A DNA stretch of 20,001 nt from JBEICQ01 sp046297395 (lineage in GTDB: Bacteria; Bacteroidota; Bacteroidia; UBA4408), in the NCBI GenBank assembly GCA_046297395.1, contig JBKCNM010000067.1, positions 1 through 20,001 on the forward strand. The letters are read 5' to 3'. Of this stretch, positions 1 to 7,238 are shown one piece after another (the first letter of the stretch is position 1; each line of letters begins with the position of its first letter). A program made the position numbers and the translations under genes. The notes under the pieces were generated by a model. The model was not told where the DNA came from, did not search any database, and was given only the letters and a program-made list of their open reading frames with translations.

Positions 1-1355
1 ATGAATTTTTTCGAGAATGTATGATGGCCTTGCTTAATTAGTGCGATGTAAATACCATTCGGCAAATTAGAAATATCAATCGTGTTTTGGTTAGGGATGC
101 TTATTAAAACTTGACCCAGTAAATTGCATATTGAAACTTCAATGATGTCTTTTTGATGAATATTAAAATTTAATTGCGTCTTGGCCGGATTAGGATAAAT
201 AAAAAACTTGTTAGCTGTATTTATATCATTCAGTCCAAGGGGTTCTGCACATAGACCATGAGTTCCCAATTGATTCCTAAATGGACTGTTTAACATAGCT
301 GTCTGCATTCTTGTAGCTTGATCTGTTGTAAACATATACTTGTATGGATCCCAAGGATAATCCATAAAATTCATAAACATTTCTCCATCCGGTGCATTGG
401 ACGGGTTGCTGCATGAGCCTACATGAAATGGATAAGAGGGTGCACCTTCATTTTGTGCTGCTGCTGCCGGCGTATCGTCACAGTAATCAGTGAAACAAGG
501 CCCATCACCCGAAATATGTCTGAGACCCAAATAATGTCCAACCTCATGTGTAAGTGTTCTGCCTTCAACCATGGGCGAACCATAGATACCGGCAGGAAAC
601 AAACTGTTGGAACCAATTACTTTCGCAAAGCACCAAATGCCATCAGTTGAATCGGTAGCATTATTGGGTATGCCCGTTAAGCCACTTAAAGGAGGTAAAG
701 ATGAGACTCCGGTATGGTTTAGACCACTGTTTTTATCAGTCATCCAAACATTAAGATATTTAGTTACATCCCAAATGGTTTTAGGTTTAAGTGTATCGTC
801 AAGATAAGTCTTCATGGTAGCCTGTGTAGGATAATTAACAGGGTTTGGCAAGTTCATCGACAGAATATTAATTCTATTAATTCCCGGTTCGGGCAACAAA
901 TTACCCATCGTATCTTTTATAGCTAAACAAAATTGAATTCCTATATCTGCTATTTTAACTCTGCCATTACTATCCAAATTAGCAGCGGGTAGTGCCTGAT
1001 TGATTGCCCAATTAACAAAAGCATTTGAAGGATAATTGGAGGCGTTGAATCCGTTGCCGGCAAAGTCTTGATTTAAAACAGTTATTTGAGAATTGATTTG
1101 ACCTTGAGAAATATTAGGAAAAGTACCAATAGGCTGTCCGCTGTGTATAACATGAAAAATGATGGGAATTGTATATGAGGTTGAAGATTGCTGTTTGTTT
1201 TGTTGATTGTTTTTATAATCCGAAATTAATTTTTGAAACTTGGATTCCCAATTCTCGCTAGGGATAGGAGTTCCGCAGGATTGGTTTTCTTGCTGAGCGT
1301 GCATTGTTATTCCAAAAAGCAATAACAAAATCGTAGTCAGTATTCTTTTCATCAT
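1..1355 (-). CDS. Secreted M43 (pappalysin-like) zinc metalloprotease with T9SS sorting domain, 3' end cut by window edge
   Basis: Predicted extracellular zinc endopeptidase. The frame is open from base 1355 to the window edge, 451 residues without a stop. It begins with a signal peptide (MMKRILTTILLLLFGITMHA). The zinc motif HEVGHYLGLRH (HExxHxxGxxH) puts ligands at H270, H274 and H280 and the catalytic Glu at E271. It is followed by a Cys-containing CFTDYCDDTP stretch and a Met-turn MNFMDYPW, an order typical of the pappalysin-like M43 family. The last ~80 residues are a T9SS type A sorting domain (FFIYPNPA, then NLLGQVL, then LPNGIYIA, ending KKF), so only a few C-terminal residues should be missing. 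It is therefore probably exported by Sec and then T9SS. Two ATGs are adjacent (1355 and 1352) and I cannot choose between them; no Shine-Dalgarno is seen. Substrate unknown. Confidence 0.93.
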   Translation of the reverse strand, partial: MMKRILTTILLLLFGITMHAQQENQSCGTPIPSENWESKFQKLISDYKNNQQNKQQSSTSYTIPIIFHVIHSGQPIGTFPNISQGQINSQITVLNQDFAGNGFNASNYPSNAFVNWAINQALPAANLDSNGRVKIADIGIQFCLAIKDTMGNLLPEPGINRINILSMNLPNPVNYPTQATMKTYLDDTLKPKTIWDVTKYLNVWMTDKNSGLNHTGVSSLPPLSGLTGIPNNATDSTDGIWCFAKVIGSNSLFPAGIYGSPMVEGRTLTHEVGHYLGLRHISGDGPCFTDYCDDTPAAAAQNEGAPSYPFHVGSCSNPSNAPDGEMFMNFMDYPWDPYKYMFTTDQATRMQTAMLNSPFRNQLGTHGLCAEPLGLNDINTANKFFIYPNPAKTQLNFNIHQKDIIEVSICNLLGQVLISIPNQNTIDISNLPNGIYIALIKQGHHTFSKKF

Positions 1356-1379
1356 GTTTTCTTATTTGAGTGTTAGATG

Positions 1380-1394
1380 CTCAACATTGTTGAG
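1380..1394. promoter_or_regulatory. 15-base palindrome upstream of the M43 protease gene
   Basis: CTCAACA and TGTTGAG are exact inverted copies around a single central base. It sits 25-39 bases before the protease start, where an operator or a small 5' mRNA hairpin could lie. Palindromes this short also arise by chance, and no regulator gene is adjacent. Confidence 0.25.
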
Positions 1395-1752
1395 GGTTTA
1401 ATTGAATGTATGTCAATTTATACGCATTGGCATAAAAAAAGACAGAATGAACATTACTCATTATCCCCTTTTATCGTGGAAAATAAAAGTAGGGTTAATT
1501 TCTGAAAATCCAAATGTGATTTACGGCAGGATTTAAAACTAAACAAATACTGTTTATTGGCAGATATCCTCTGTTTTTTGCTGCCTAAAGAATACCCTCG
1601 AGGGCTGTCATACTAAATGTATTTTTCTGCTTATATGAGTGAGCTTTTAGCTTCTAATTTATCCAATAGCGAGAAACCGGCTTCGGCCAAAACCAAATAG
1701 ATAGAAAACACGCTTCACAGAAAACTATTTTATTTCGTTTTTTTAGAGATAC

Positions 1753-1780
1753 AGTTGAATGATACCAGTTCAACTTTTTT
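1753..1780. terminator. Weak hairpin just downstream of the oxidoreductase stop
   Basis: Arms AGTTGAA (1753-1759) and TTCAACT (1769-1775) pair around a 9-base loop. A run of T follows on the plus strand. On the minus strand, the sense needed to end the oxidoreductase mRNA, the hairpin is preceded by A-rich sequence but lacks a good U-tract. It could be a weak terminator or chance. Confidence 0.3.
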
Positions 1781-2413
1781 CTATTTTTCAGAAATTCCTA
1801 CATACTTTTTTAACTCCGTTTGATTTTCTGCTTGTTTTATTAGAAAGTCTGCTACATCCACCCTGTTGATTCCTCCTATATTTATTCCTTTGAATAATTT
1901 GTTTTCGATCCGGTAATTCTCTGTCAATTCCTTGTCTAATAGTCTTCCCGGCCTTACAACAGTCCAATGCAAATCTGTGCCGGTGATGATTTCTTCCATT
2001 TTGGTTTTATCGGCATATACATCTTGCAAAAGGTATTTTAGAAACATCCTTACAATCCAGGAAACATAATTCTTGCTTTCTCCAGCTCCGAAGCCGGTGA
2101 CAAAAATGATAGGGATATTTATTTTTTTCTCCCTATGAATTTCCACAAGCAATTTTGCAAAATCAGAAAAAAGCGTAGTCGCTTTCATGTTCTTGGAAGT
2201 TCCCAGGGTAATAATAAGTGCATTTGCATTTTGGATGGCAAGCAATACATCGGTCTTATTGGTTGCATCACCAAGAATCATATGTATAGATTGTTTCTTT
2301 TCTATTGGTACCTCAGATCGTGAAAGGGTCGTGATGTGATGATTTCTGTTTAATCCTCTTTTAACTGTTTCTAATCCTAATCCGGATGAGGCTCCTATAA
2401 CTGTTATATTCAT
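1781..2413 (-). CDS. NAD(P)-binding oxidoreductase, atypical SDR / NmrA-like
   Basis: Predicted cytoplasmic single-domain Rossmann protein of 210 residues, close to the usual length of atypical SDR/NmrA-like proteins. The dinucleotide motif GASSGLG lies at residues 7-13, right after the first strand (MNITVIG). The sequence NANALIITLGTS marks the strand-4 region, and TVVRPGRLLD near residue 155 is the characteristic VRPG loop of the atypical SDRs that includes NAD(P)H-binding and flavin-reductase-like members. The classical YxxxK catalytic pair is not evident, in line with the atypical class. The substrate cannot be predicted. It stands alone: 425 bases to the protease gene, and a long geneless stretch upstream. 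The ATG at 2413 gives the canonical N-terminus directly before the Rossmann motif. Base composition is AT-rich, like its left neighbour. Confidence 0.88.
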   Translation of the reverse strand: MNITVIGASSGLGLETVKRGLNRNHHITTLSRSEVPIEKKQSIHMILGDATNKTDVLLAIQNANALIITLGTSKNMKATTLFSDFAKLLVEIHREKKINIPIIFVTGFGAGESKNYVSWIVRMFLKYLLQDVYADKTKMEEIITGTDLHWTVVRPGRLLDKELTENYRIENKLFKGINIGGINRVDVADFLIKQAENQTELKKYVGISEK

Positions 2414-3121
2414 TTTTTTTGTGTTCGTTTGTGCGCTGATAGATAAAGGCAGGCAGCGAAAAAGGTATCTCCAACCTAAAGGTTACTACTAAAGCTAAAA
2501 GTAGGTTATTTCACTTTACTAAAATGTAGGATTGGTTAATAACCGGGACTTCATAAAAAAGAAGCCAAAAGAATCGAGACCGTTTGTACTTTACTCACTA
2601 ATGGTAAAACGGCCAAGGTCAATCCTGAGTAAAATGAAAAAGTATTTTACACCAGAGGATTTTTATATGACCGGTTAAATGTTGGAGGCAGTAGTTATCT
2701 ATAGTCCGATAGTTATCTTTTGAAAAACTCATCAAAATATCTACTTGTAAGTCTAAAAGTATGATAAATAGGTTAAGGCGTTCCAAAAAGATAAAACAAA
2801 GTACCAAATACATCAATTGGAAAATCATTAGGAAGATCATCGGGCATTGGGGCAGGAACCGCAGCCAGTGGTTTATAGCGTTTGATAATTGATTTGCTCT
2901 TGGCTTAACAACATGAGAAGGAAAGAAAATTATTCATCAATGAAATCATTCGAAAAATTCTTGCTTTTGAATATAAATCTAAAAGTTGAAACTTTATGAT
3001 TCGATGTCATTTTAATAGCCTTTCACATGAAGGTTTGCGCACATCCCGATTTTGGGGGAGGTTGTCCTTGGTAAACCTGCTACTGCTTTTTAGGCATTGA
3101 CAACTTTTTACTTTTAACTTT
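2414..3121. other. Geneless AT-rich stretch with possible decayed coding sequence
   Basis: About 700 bases without a convincing gene. On the minus strand, one frame reads roughly from 2890 to 2550 as protein-like pieces broken by stops, for example RYKPLAAVPAPMPDDLPNDF followed by PIDVFGTLFYLFGTP-stop, then RLTSRYFDEFFKR-stop, then SGLTLAVLPLVSKVQTVSIL. On the plus strand, short pieces such as RIETVCTLLTNGKTAKVNPE-stop can also be read. No piece is recognised. A 73-codon minus-strand open frame (2619-2840) is a hydrophobic, AT-driven translation in another frame and I do not call it. The promoter of the oxidoreductase should lie near 2414-2500, but I see no good TAnnTTTG box there. Confidence 0.45.
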
Positions 3122-3129
3122 CTACTTTC
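3102..3129. repeat. Four tandem heptamers across the M48 stop codon
   Basis: Read on the plus strand, the units are AACTTTT, TACTTTT, AACTTTC and TACTTTC, consensus WACTTTY, four copies in 28 bases. The stop codon of the M48 peptidase (3122-3124) lies inside the array, so a change in copy number would change the protein's last residues. Function unknown; it may simply be slippage-generated low-complexity DNA. Confidence 0.55.
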
Positions 3130-4159
3130 TAATGCTACTTCCTTTCTGCATTGCCTGTAGCATTGATTCAAGCTTGGTGCACAATAAGGAATCATTCTTG
3201 TATGTTAATCTCTCTAAGGCCTCAGATGCATATTGTCTTCTCACTTTTGTGTCCGGATGTGTACTCATCCACTCCGGAGGTGCACTGCCTTTTGCACTAC
3301 CCAGCAAATCAAAAAGGTGTACCATGCCACTCATCGGGATGCGCTTTTTGGCCAGCATCTCTATTGCATACCGGTCAGACTCCAGCTCTGCTTCCCGAGA
3401 AAAGGCAAGGTTGCGCAATTCGGCACCCCGATGCAACAACACACCGGTATCGAAACCTGTAAGCAGACTTAATAAAAATGTACCCGACCATTCTCTTGCC
3501 ATGGATTTTGTTGCATGACGGTAGCGCACATGTGCAGTTTCATGCCCGAGCAGAGCCGCCAGCTCAGCAGAAGATTGCATGTGATTGAGCAAGCCGTCGA
3601 ACACCACAATGCTCGCATTGGGCATGGCAAAAGCATTGTATTCTGAGGCATGCACCACATGTACTTTCCACTGTTTCTCTTCAGGAAAAAGCGTGTGTAA
3701 AAAATCGTTCATCACACGCGTTTTGGCAGTGTCTACCACATAAGTGAGTGATACACTTTTTTCCATTGCATCTCCTATTTTTTTGTCAAAAGTTGTAGGC
3801 ATACGCATGGCCAGTTTTTCTGCCAAGGGTGGAAGAAGCCACCACCAGGCCGAAAAACACAAAAAGAAAAATGCCGCAAAACCAAGCAGAATAGCAGATA
3901 TAGAAAGTCCTGCAGATTTTCCGTCGAGCCATAACTGTATGTCACGGATGGCCTCGGGCTCATTGATGAGAAGGCAATGAGAAGGATGGTTGAGCAGCCA
4001 CACCCTGAGCTGTCCATTGCTATACTCTTTATTTACTTGGGAAAGATGCCAGTGTGCAGGTTCTCCGGAGAATGGTTTGAGCAGGAGTTTACCTTTTTTC
4101 CGGGGCAGAAGTTTTACCGGAATCTTTTTTTCGCCTTCACAATAAACAGCGGTGAGCAC
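3122..4159 (-). CDS. M48 family membrane zinc metallopeptidase
   Basis: Predicted membrane-anchored zinc protease of 345 residues, of the Ste24/BepA/OMA1-like M48 family, which generally degrades misfolded or membrane-associated proteins. Residues 1-80 form an N-terminal domain of the kind found before M48 domains. One strong transmembrane segment follows at about 85-112 (AILLGFAAFFFLCFSAWWWL). The peptidase domain follows: zinc motif HETAH at 206-210 and the third ligand Glu258 in AELESD. NAFAMPNASIVVFDGLL (about 175-191) is the conserved strand before the active site. The start appears to be GTG at 4159, 11 bases after the kbl stop; no in-frame ATG gives the full N-terminal domain. This spacing suggests co-transcription with kbl. 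The stop lies inside a heptamer repeat. Which side of the membrane the active site faces is not decided by the sequence. Confidence 0.9.
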   Translation of the reverse strand: MLTAVYCEGEKKIPVKLLPRKKGKLLLKPFSGEPAHWHLSQVNKEYSNGQLRVWLLNHPSHCLLINEPEAIRDIQLWLDGKSAGLSISAILLGFAAFFFLCFSAWWWLLPPLAEKLAMRMPTTFDKKIGDAMEKSVSLTYVVDTAKTRVMNDFLHTLFPEEKQWKVHVVHASEYNAFAMPNASIVVFDGLLNHMQSSAELAALLGHETAHVRYRHATKSMAREWSGTFLLSLLTGFDTGVLLHRGAELRNLAFSREAELESDRYAIEMLAKKRIPMSGMVHLFDLLGSAKGSAPPEWMSTHPDTKVRRQYASEALERLTYKNDSLLCTKLESMLQAMQKGSSIRK

Positions 4160-4170
4160 AACACAACAAT

Positions 4171-5361
4171 TTACTTGATTACGCCAAGGGTTTTCCCCAC
4201 TTTGGTAAATGCCGCAATGGCTTTGTCGAGATGGTGTTGCTCATGCGCTGCAGAAACCTGCACACGGATGCGAGCAAGATCTTTGGGAACCACCGGATAG
4301 AAAAATCCGATGACATAAATCCCTTCATTGAGCAAGCTGGCGGCAAACTCCTGCGCAAGTTTTGCATCATACAGCATGACCGGGGAAATGGGATGAATGC
4401 CTGGACGAATATCGAAGCCTGCCTCTGTCATCCCCTTACGGAAGTAGAGGGCATTGTTCATCACTTTGTCGCGGAGATGTGTGGTATTGCTGAGCAAATC
4501 CATCACAGCGATGGAGGCACCAACAATGGCCGGAGCCAGGGAGTTGCTAAAAAGATAAGGACGGGATCGTTGCCTCAGCAGTTCAATGATTTCTTTTCTT
4601 CCGGAAGTAAAACCTCCCATGGCTCCGCCAAGGGCTTTGCCAAGGGTTCCGGTGATAATGTCTACCTCTCCCATCACGCCGCAATGCTCATGCGTGCCTC
4701 TGCCTGTTTTCCCTATGAAACCGGTAGCGTGGCATTCATCAGTCATCACCATTGCATTGTATTTTTTTGCGAGCGCAACAATCTCATCGAGTTTGGCAAT
4801 ATAGCCATCCATGGAAAACACACCATCGGTAACAATGATGCGGAACCTTTGTGCCTGTGCCTGTTTGAGCTGCTCCTCCAGGTCGTTCATATCATTGTTG
4901 CGGTAGCGATAGCGTTTTGCTTTGCACAGTCTTACTCCGTCGATGATGGAAGCATGGTTTAACTCATCACTGATAATCGCATCTTGCTCGGTAAACAAAG
5001 GCTCGAATACACCTCCGTTTGCGTCGAAAGCTGCTGCATACAAAATGGTATCTTCTGTTCCCAGAAACTCAGAAATTTTTTTCTCCAAGGTTTTGTGTAT
5101 GTCTTGTGTTCCGCAGATAAAGCGCACCGAAGACATCCCGAAACCATGTGTTTGAAGGGTTTGTGCAGCAGCTTCCAGCACCTTGGGATGCGAGGAAAGG
5201 CCGAGGTAATTATTGGCGCAAAAATTCACCACTTGTTGTCCTCCGCTCACGGTGATGTCGGCACCTTGCGGGGAGGTGATGATGCGTTCTTTTTTAAAGA
5301 GTCCGCTCTCTTCGATGGATTTGAGTTCGGCGGAAAGATGTGCTTTAAATTCGGTGTTCAT
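4171..5361 (-). CDS. kbl: Glycine C-acetyltransferase (2-amino-3-ketobutyrate CoA ligase)
   Basis: PLP enzyme that cleaves 2-amino-3-ketobutyrate with CoA to glycine and acetyl-CoA, the second step of threonine breakdown through threonine dehydrogenase. At 396 residues it is the standard family length. It belongs to the alpha-oxoamine synthase group: NFCANNYLGLSSHP at 46-59, NHASIIDG at 135-142, cofactor residues in DECHATGFIG (208-217), and the Schiff-base lysine K242 in GTLGKALGGAMGG. These features also occur in 8-amino-7-oxononanoate synthase (BioF), but the N-terminus, the length and the C-terminal ARIRVQVSAAHEQHHLDKAI favour Kbl. No threonine dehydrogenase (tdh) is in the window. The M48 gene follows 11 bases later, so the two may share an mRNA. 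A possible -7 box (AAAGTTTG) lies at 5391-5398, about 30 bases before the ATG. Confidence 0.94.
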   Translation of the reverse strand: MNTEFKAHLSAELKSIEESGLFKKERIITSPQGADITVSGGQQVVNFCANNYLGLSSHPKVLEAAAQTLQTHGFGMSSVRFICGTQDIHKTLEKKISEFLGTEDTILYAAAFDANGGVFEPLFTEQDAIISDELNHASIIDGVRLCKAKRYRYRNNDMNDLEEQLKQAQAQRFRIIVTDGVFSMDGYIAKLDEIVALAKKYNAMVMTDECHATGFIGKTGRGTHEHCGVMGEVDIITGTLGKALGGAMGGFTSGRKEIIELLRQRSRPYLFSNSLAPAIVGASIAVMDLLSNTTHLRDKVMNNALYFRKGMTEAGFDIRPGIHPISPVMLYDAKLAQEFAASLLNEGIYVIGFFYPVVPKDLARIRVQVSAAHEQHHLDKAIAAFTKVGKTLGVIK

Positions 5362-5390
5362 GCCTGCTTATGTTTGATGGGGTAAAGTAA

Positions 5391-5398
5391 CAAACTTT
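5391..5398 (-). promoter_or_regulatory. Possible -7 box for kbl
   Basis: AAAGTTTG on the minus strand differs by one base from TAnnTTTG. A TTTC that could serve as the -33 element lies about 20 bases upstream. The predicted mRNA leader before kbl would be about 25 bases. Two mismatches to the consensus keep confidence low. Confidence 0.3.
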
Positions 5399-5455
5399 GC
5401 CCTTAGCAAATGAAAAACCGAAACTTAAAAATGACAAATAAAAATTGAATAGGAA

Positions 5456-5481
5456 CCGGCTCGTAGGAAAAAATCAGCCGG
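5456..5481 (-). terminator. Candidate terminator overlapping the sigma factor stop
   Basis: On the minus strand CCGGCT (5481-5476, spanning the end of the sigma gene and its stop) pairs with AGCCGG (5461-5456) around a 14-base loop, followed by T-rich sequence (TTCCTATTCAATTTTTATTT). The stem is only six base pairs and the T-run is interrupted, so it would be modest in strength. Confidence 0.35.
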
Positions 5482-6064
5482 CGTACAGTTCGTTGTACAG
5501 GGGCTGTAGCTCTTTGCGCATAGCTACCACTGCATATCGTTTGCGAGAGATGAGTGTGGGTATTTTTTCACCGGTTTCGTCGGCAATCTGTTTGAAACTT
5601 TTGCCTTCCAGTTCCTGGGCAATAAACACGCTGCGCTGTGCTTCCGGCAATTTGTCGAGGGCCTGCATAATGGCTTTGTAAAGCGTTTTGCGTTGCAGGT
5701 TGTCGAGGGTATGACCCGATGTCGCTACAAGTAGATGATCGGCCTGTCGCGTTTCTCCATCGTCATCAGTTTCATAGGTATAGAGGTCTTCGAGAGAAAG
5801 TGTTTTCTTTTTCCGGAACCAGTCGGTGATTCGGTTGCGGGCTACTCTGAAGAGCCATGAACTTACCGATTGAATGTGATGAATGCCGGGCATGTTTTCC
5901 GAAAGTGAGGTAAACACATCCTGCAGGATATCTTCGGCATCGGTTCCGGTAGGCACACGACGACGGATAAAATCATATAATCTTTTGTGGTCGGCGGCAA
6001 AGGCCTCTTTCACCAGCACCTCGGGGGTGGGCTTGGGAAGGCTCAATGCAATGGTCTTGCTCAT
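5474..6064 (-). CDS. ECF-type RNA polymerase sigma factor
   Basis: Sigma-70 family protein of 196 residues with the ECF architecture: region 2 at about 25-90 (the DAEDILQDVF helix and SWLFRVARNRITDWFRKKK, which binds the -10 element) and region 4 at about 125-185 (LDKLPEAQRSVFIAQELEGK followed by the helix-turn-helix SFKQIADETGEKIPTLISRK). There is no region 1 or 3. It should direct core RNA polymerase to an unknown set of promoters. Many ECF factors are held by an anti-sigma encoded next door; none is seen here. The gene starts 32 bases after the peroxidase stop, so the two may share an mRNA. A possible -7 box, TACCTTCG (6083-6076), is 11 bases before the ATG and could give it its own promoter. 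The target regulon cannot be inferred. Confidence 0.92.
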   Translation of the reverse strand: MSKTIALSLPKPTPEVLVKEAFAADHKRLYDFIRRRVPTGTDAEDILQDVFTSLSENMPGIHHIQSVSSWLFRVARNRITDWFRKKKTLSLEDLYTYETDDDGETRQADHLLVATSGHTLDNLQRKTLYKAIMQALDKLPEAQRSVFIAQELEGKSFKQIADETGEKIPTLISRKRYAVVAMRKELQPLYNELYAG

Positions 6065-6096
6065 AGGTTGTAGGACGAAGGTAACTTAAAAATGTT

Positions 6097-6903
6097 TTAT
6101 GGTTGATGAACGAAACGAATAGTTTGGGCTTGATTGTTGCCGCTTAGCCTGGCAATGTAAAAGCCGGCAGGTAAATGTACCTGTACAGGACTGTTGTTGT
6201 GTAACATGGTTTGGCTTTGCAGTTTTCCCTGTGCAGAGAAAATCTCCAGATAAGAACCGGCACGAAAATCGCCCGGAAAAAATTGTCCGCCTGCATAATA
6301 GGCAGGGGCTTGTTTGTTGGCAGAGGAAGCGGCCAGCGAGGGATTTTGCATGATCCATGAAGTAATTTGGGAACTGAGGGGATTTACATTCGAGACAAAA
6401 TGCTGCACCCACTGTCCGTTCTCATCTATCAAACACTTGTTAAAGTTCCAGGTAACCTGGGCGATTGCCACTCCGTTAAGGTCAGATCGCTGGAGCCAGC
6501 GATAGAGAGGAGCTGTATCGGCTGCTACAATCTCAATACGCGACATCATGGGAAAACTCACATTGTAATTGTTTGTACAAAAATTAAAGATGGCACTGTC
6601 GCTATTTGGATCCTGGTTGCCGAAATCGTTGCAGGGAAAACCAAGAATTTCGAAATTGTATTGCTGATAGTTTTGGTAGAGTTGCTGAAGTTGGGCAAAT
6701 TGGGTGGTGTATCCACAGAAGGAGGCCGTATTTACAATCATGAGTCGTTTCCCGGCAAACAGCGAGAGTTCGCTGGAATCGCCCCCAATGTTTTTCACTT
6801 TAAATCCATGTAAACTGTTTTGGGCTTTGAGACCGCAGGTTAGGATCACCAGAGGGAAAGAAAGACAAAAAAGGAGTCGAAAGGTTAATTTCATATTTTT
6901 CAT
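6097..6903 (-). CDS. Secreted glutathione peroxidase family protein with T9SS-type C-terminal sorting domain
   Basis: Predicted thiol peroxidase of 268 residues that should reduce hydroperoxides outside the cytoplasm. A signal peptide covers about residues 1-27 (LLFCLSFPLVILTCGLKA, cut before QNS). The peroxidase domain (about 32-185) keeps the whole GPx tetrad: peroxidatic C63 in TASFCGYT, Q97 in GNQDP, and W152-N153 in TWNFNK. C109 in IFNFC sits where the resolving Cys of two-Cys, thioredoxin-dependent GPx proteins lies. A linker leads to a short C-terminal beta domain (about 203-268; SYLEIFSAQGKLQ, LPAGFYIARL, IRFVHQP) that resembles T9SS type A sorting domains. Most bacterial GPx proteins are about 160-180 residues without such a tail. 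The frame is open further upstream, but ATG 6903 starts the signal peptide (ATG 6894 is an alternative). The ECF sigma gene follows 32 bases downstream. Confidence 0.88.
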   Translation of the reverse strand: MKNMKLTFRLLFCLSFPLVILTCGLKAQNSLHGFKVKNIGGDSSELSLFAGKRLMIVNTASFCGYTTQFAQLQQLYQNYQQYNFEILGFPCNDFGNQDPNSDSAIFNFCTNNYNVSFPMMSRIEIVAADTAPLYRWLQRSDLNGVAIAQVTWNFNKCLIDENGQWVQHFVSNVNPLSSQITSWIMQNPSLAASSANKQAPAYYAGGQFFPGDFRAGSYLEIFSAQGKLQSQTMLHNNSPVQVHLPAGFYIARLSGNNQAQTIRFVHQP

Positions 6904-7187
6904 AGTATCTCTAACACAAATGATGCCGAAATGTTGAAAGGTGAACAAACCCTGACAAATTGTCCCCAATGTTTGCACAGCACGGGGTGTTCCAAGCTCA
7001 AATTTTTAGAGGAGAAGACCATTCATTCAAGTCCAACTTACTGCATAAGTGTATCGACCCGCACAAGCATCAAGACCATTGTTGTGCGCGATTGTAAATT
7101 GAGAGGCTTAACAATTCCTTCCATCGAGGATTGGTTTGTTGGTCAACCCATGCTTTTTTGATTTGTAGTCTCCACTTCTTAAGCGAA
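6904..7187. other. Intergenic region between the receptor terminator and the peroxidase gene
   Basis: About 285 bases; together with the terminator, 335 bases without a gene. It should hold the peroxidase promoter. On the minus strand, TTTG followed by 21 bases and ATCATTTG ends about 13 bases before ATG 6903, a rough fit to the Bacteroidetes consensus with two mismatches in the -7 box. A 76-codon plus-strand frame (6931-7161) has no recognisable content and is not called. Confidence 0.5.
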
Positions 7188-7215
7188 ATAAAAAACCCCG
7201 GGCATTGCCGGGGTT
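7188..7215 (-). terminator. Strong intrinsic terminator of the TonB-dependent receptor operon
   Basis: On the minus strand AACCCCGG (7215-7208) and CCGGGGTT (7201-7194) form an eight-pair GC-rich stem around a six-base loop, followed at once by TTTTTTATTT. It starts 23 bases after the receptor stop codon and is a textbook rho-independent terminator. Confidence 0.93.
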
Positions 7216-7238
7216 ATTGAGAATTTTCTCTTGTGCTT

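Larger units (their letters stand above)
1356..1780. other. Intergenic stretch, 425 bases, no gene seen
   Basis: AT-rich sequence between two leftward genes. No open frame resembles a protein. It holds the promoter region of the M43 protease gene, including a 15-base near-perfect palindrome at 1380-1394 (CTCAACA, one base, TGTTGAG), 25-39 bases before the start. I find no good TAnnTTTG box for that gene. A weak hairpin lies at 1753-1775. The rest holds nothing I recognise. Confidence 0.6.

Noticed and set aside
2619..2840. 73-codon minus-strand open frame
   Set aside because: Hydrophobic, AT-driven translation, no motif or promoter; a different frame of the same strand reads more like protein but is broken by stops.
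4231..4962. 243-codon plus-strand open frame
   Set aside because: It lies entirely opposite kbl, whose protein is complete and conserved; the plus-strand translation has no recognisable motif.
6931..7161. 76-codon plus-strand frame upstream of the peroxidase gene
   Set aside because: No recognisable content and no promoter; lies in the control region of the leftward peroxidase gene.
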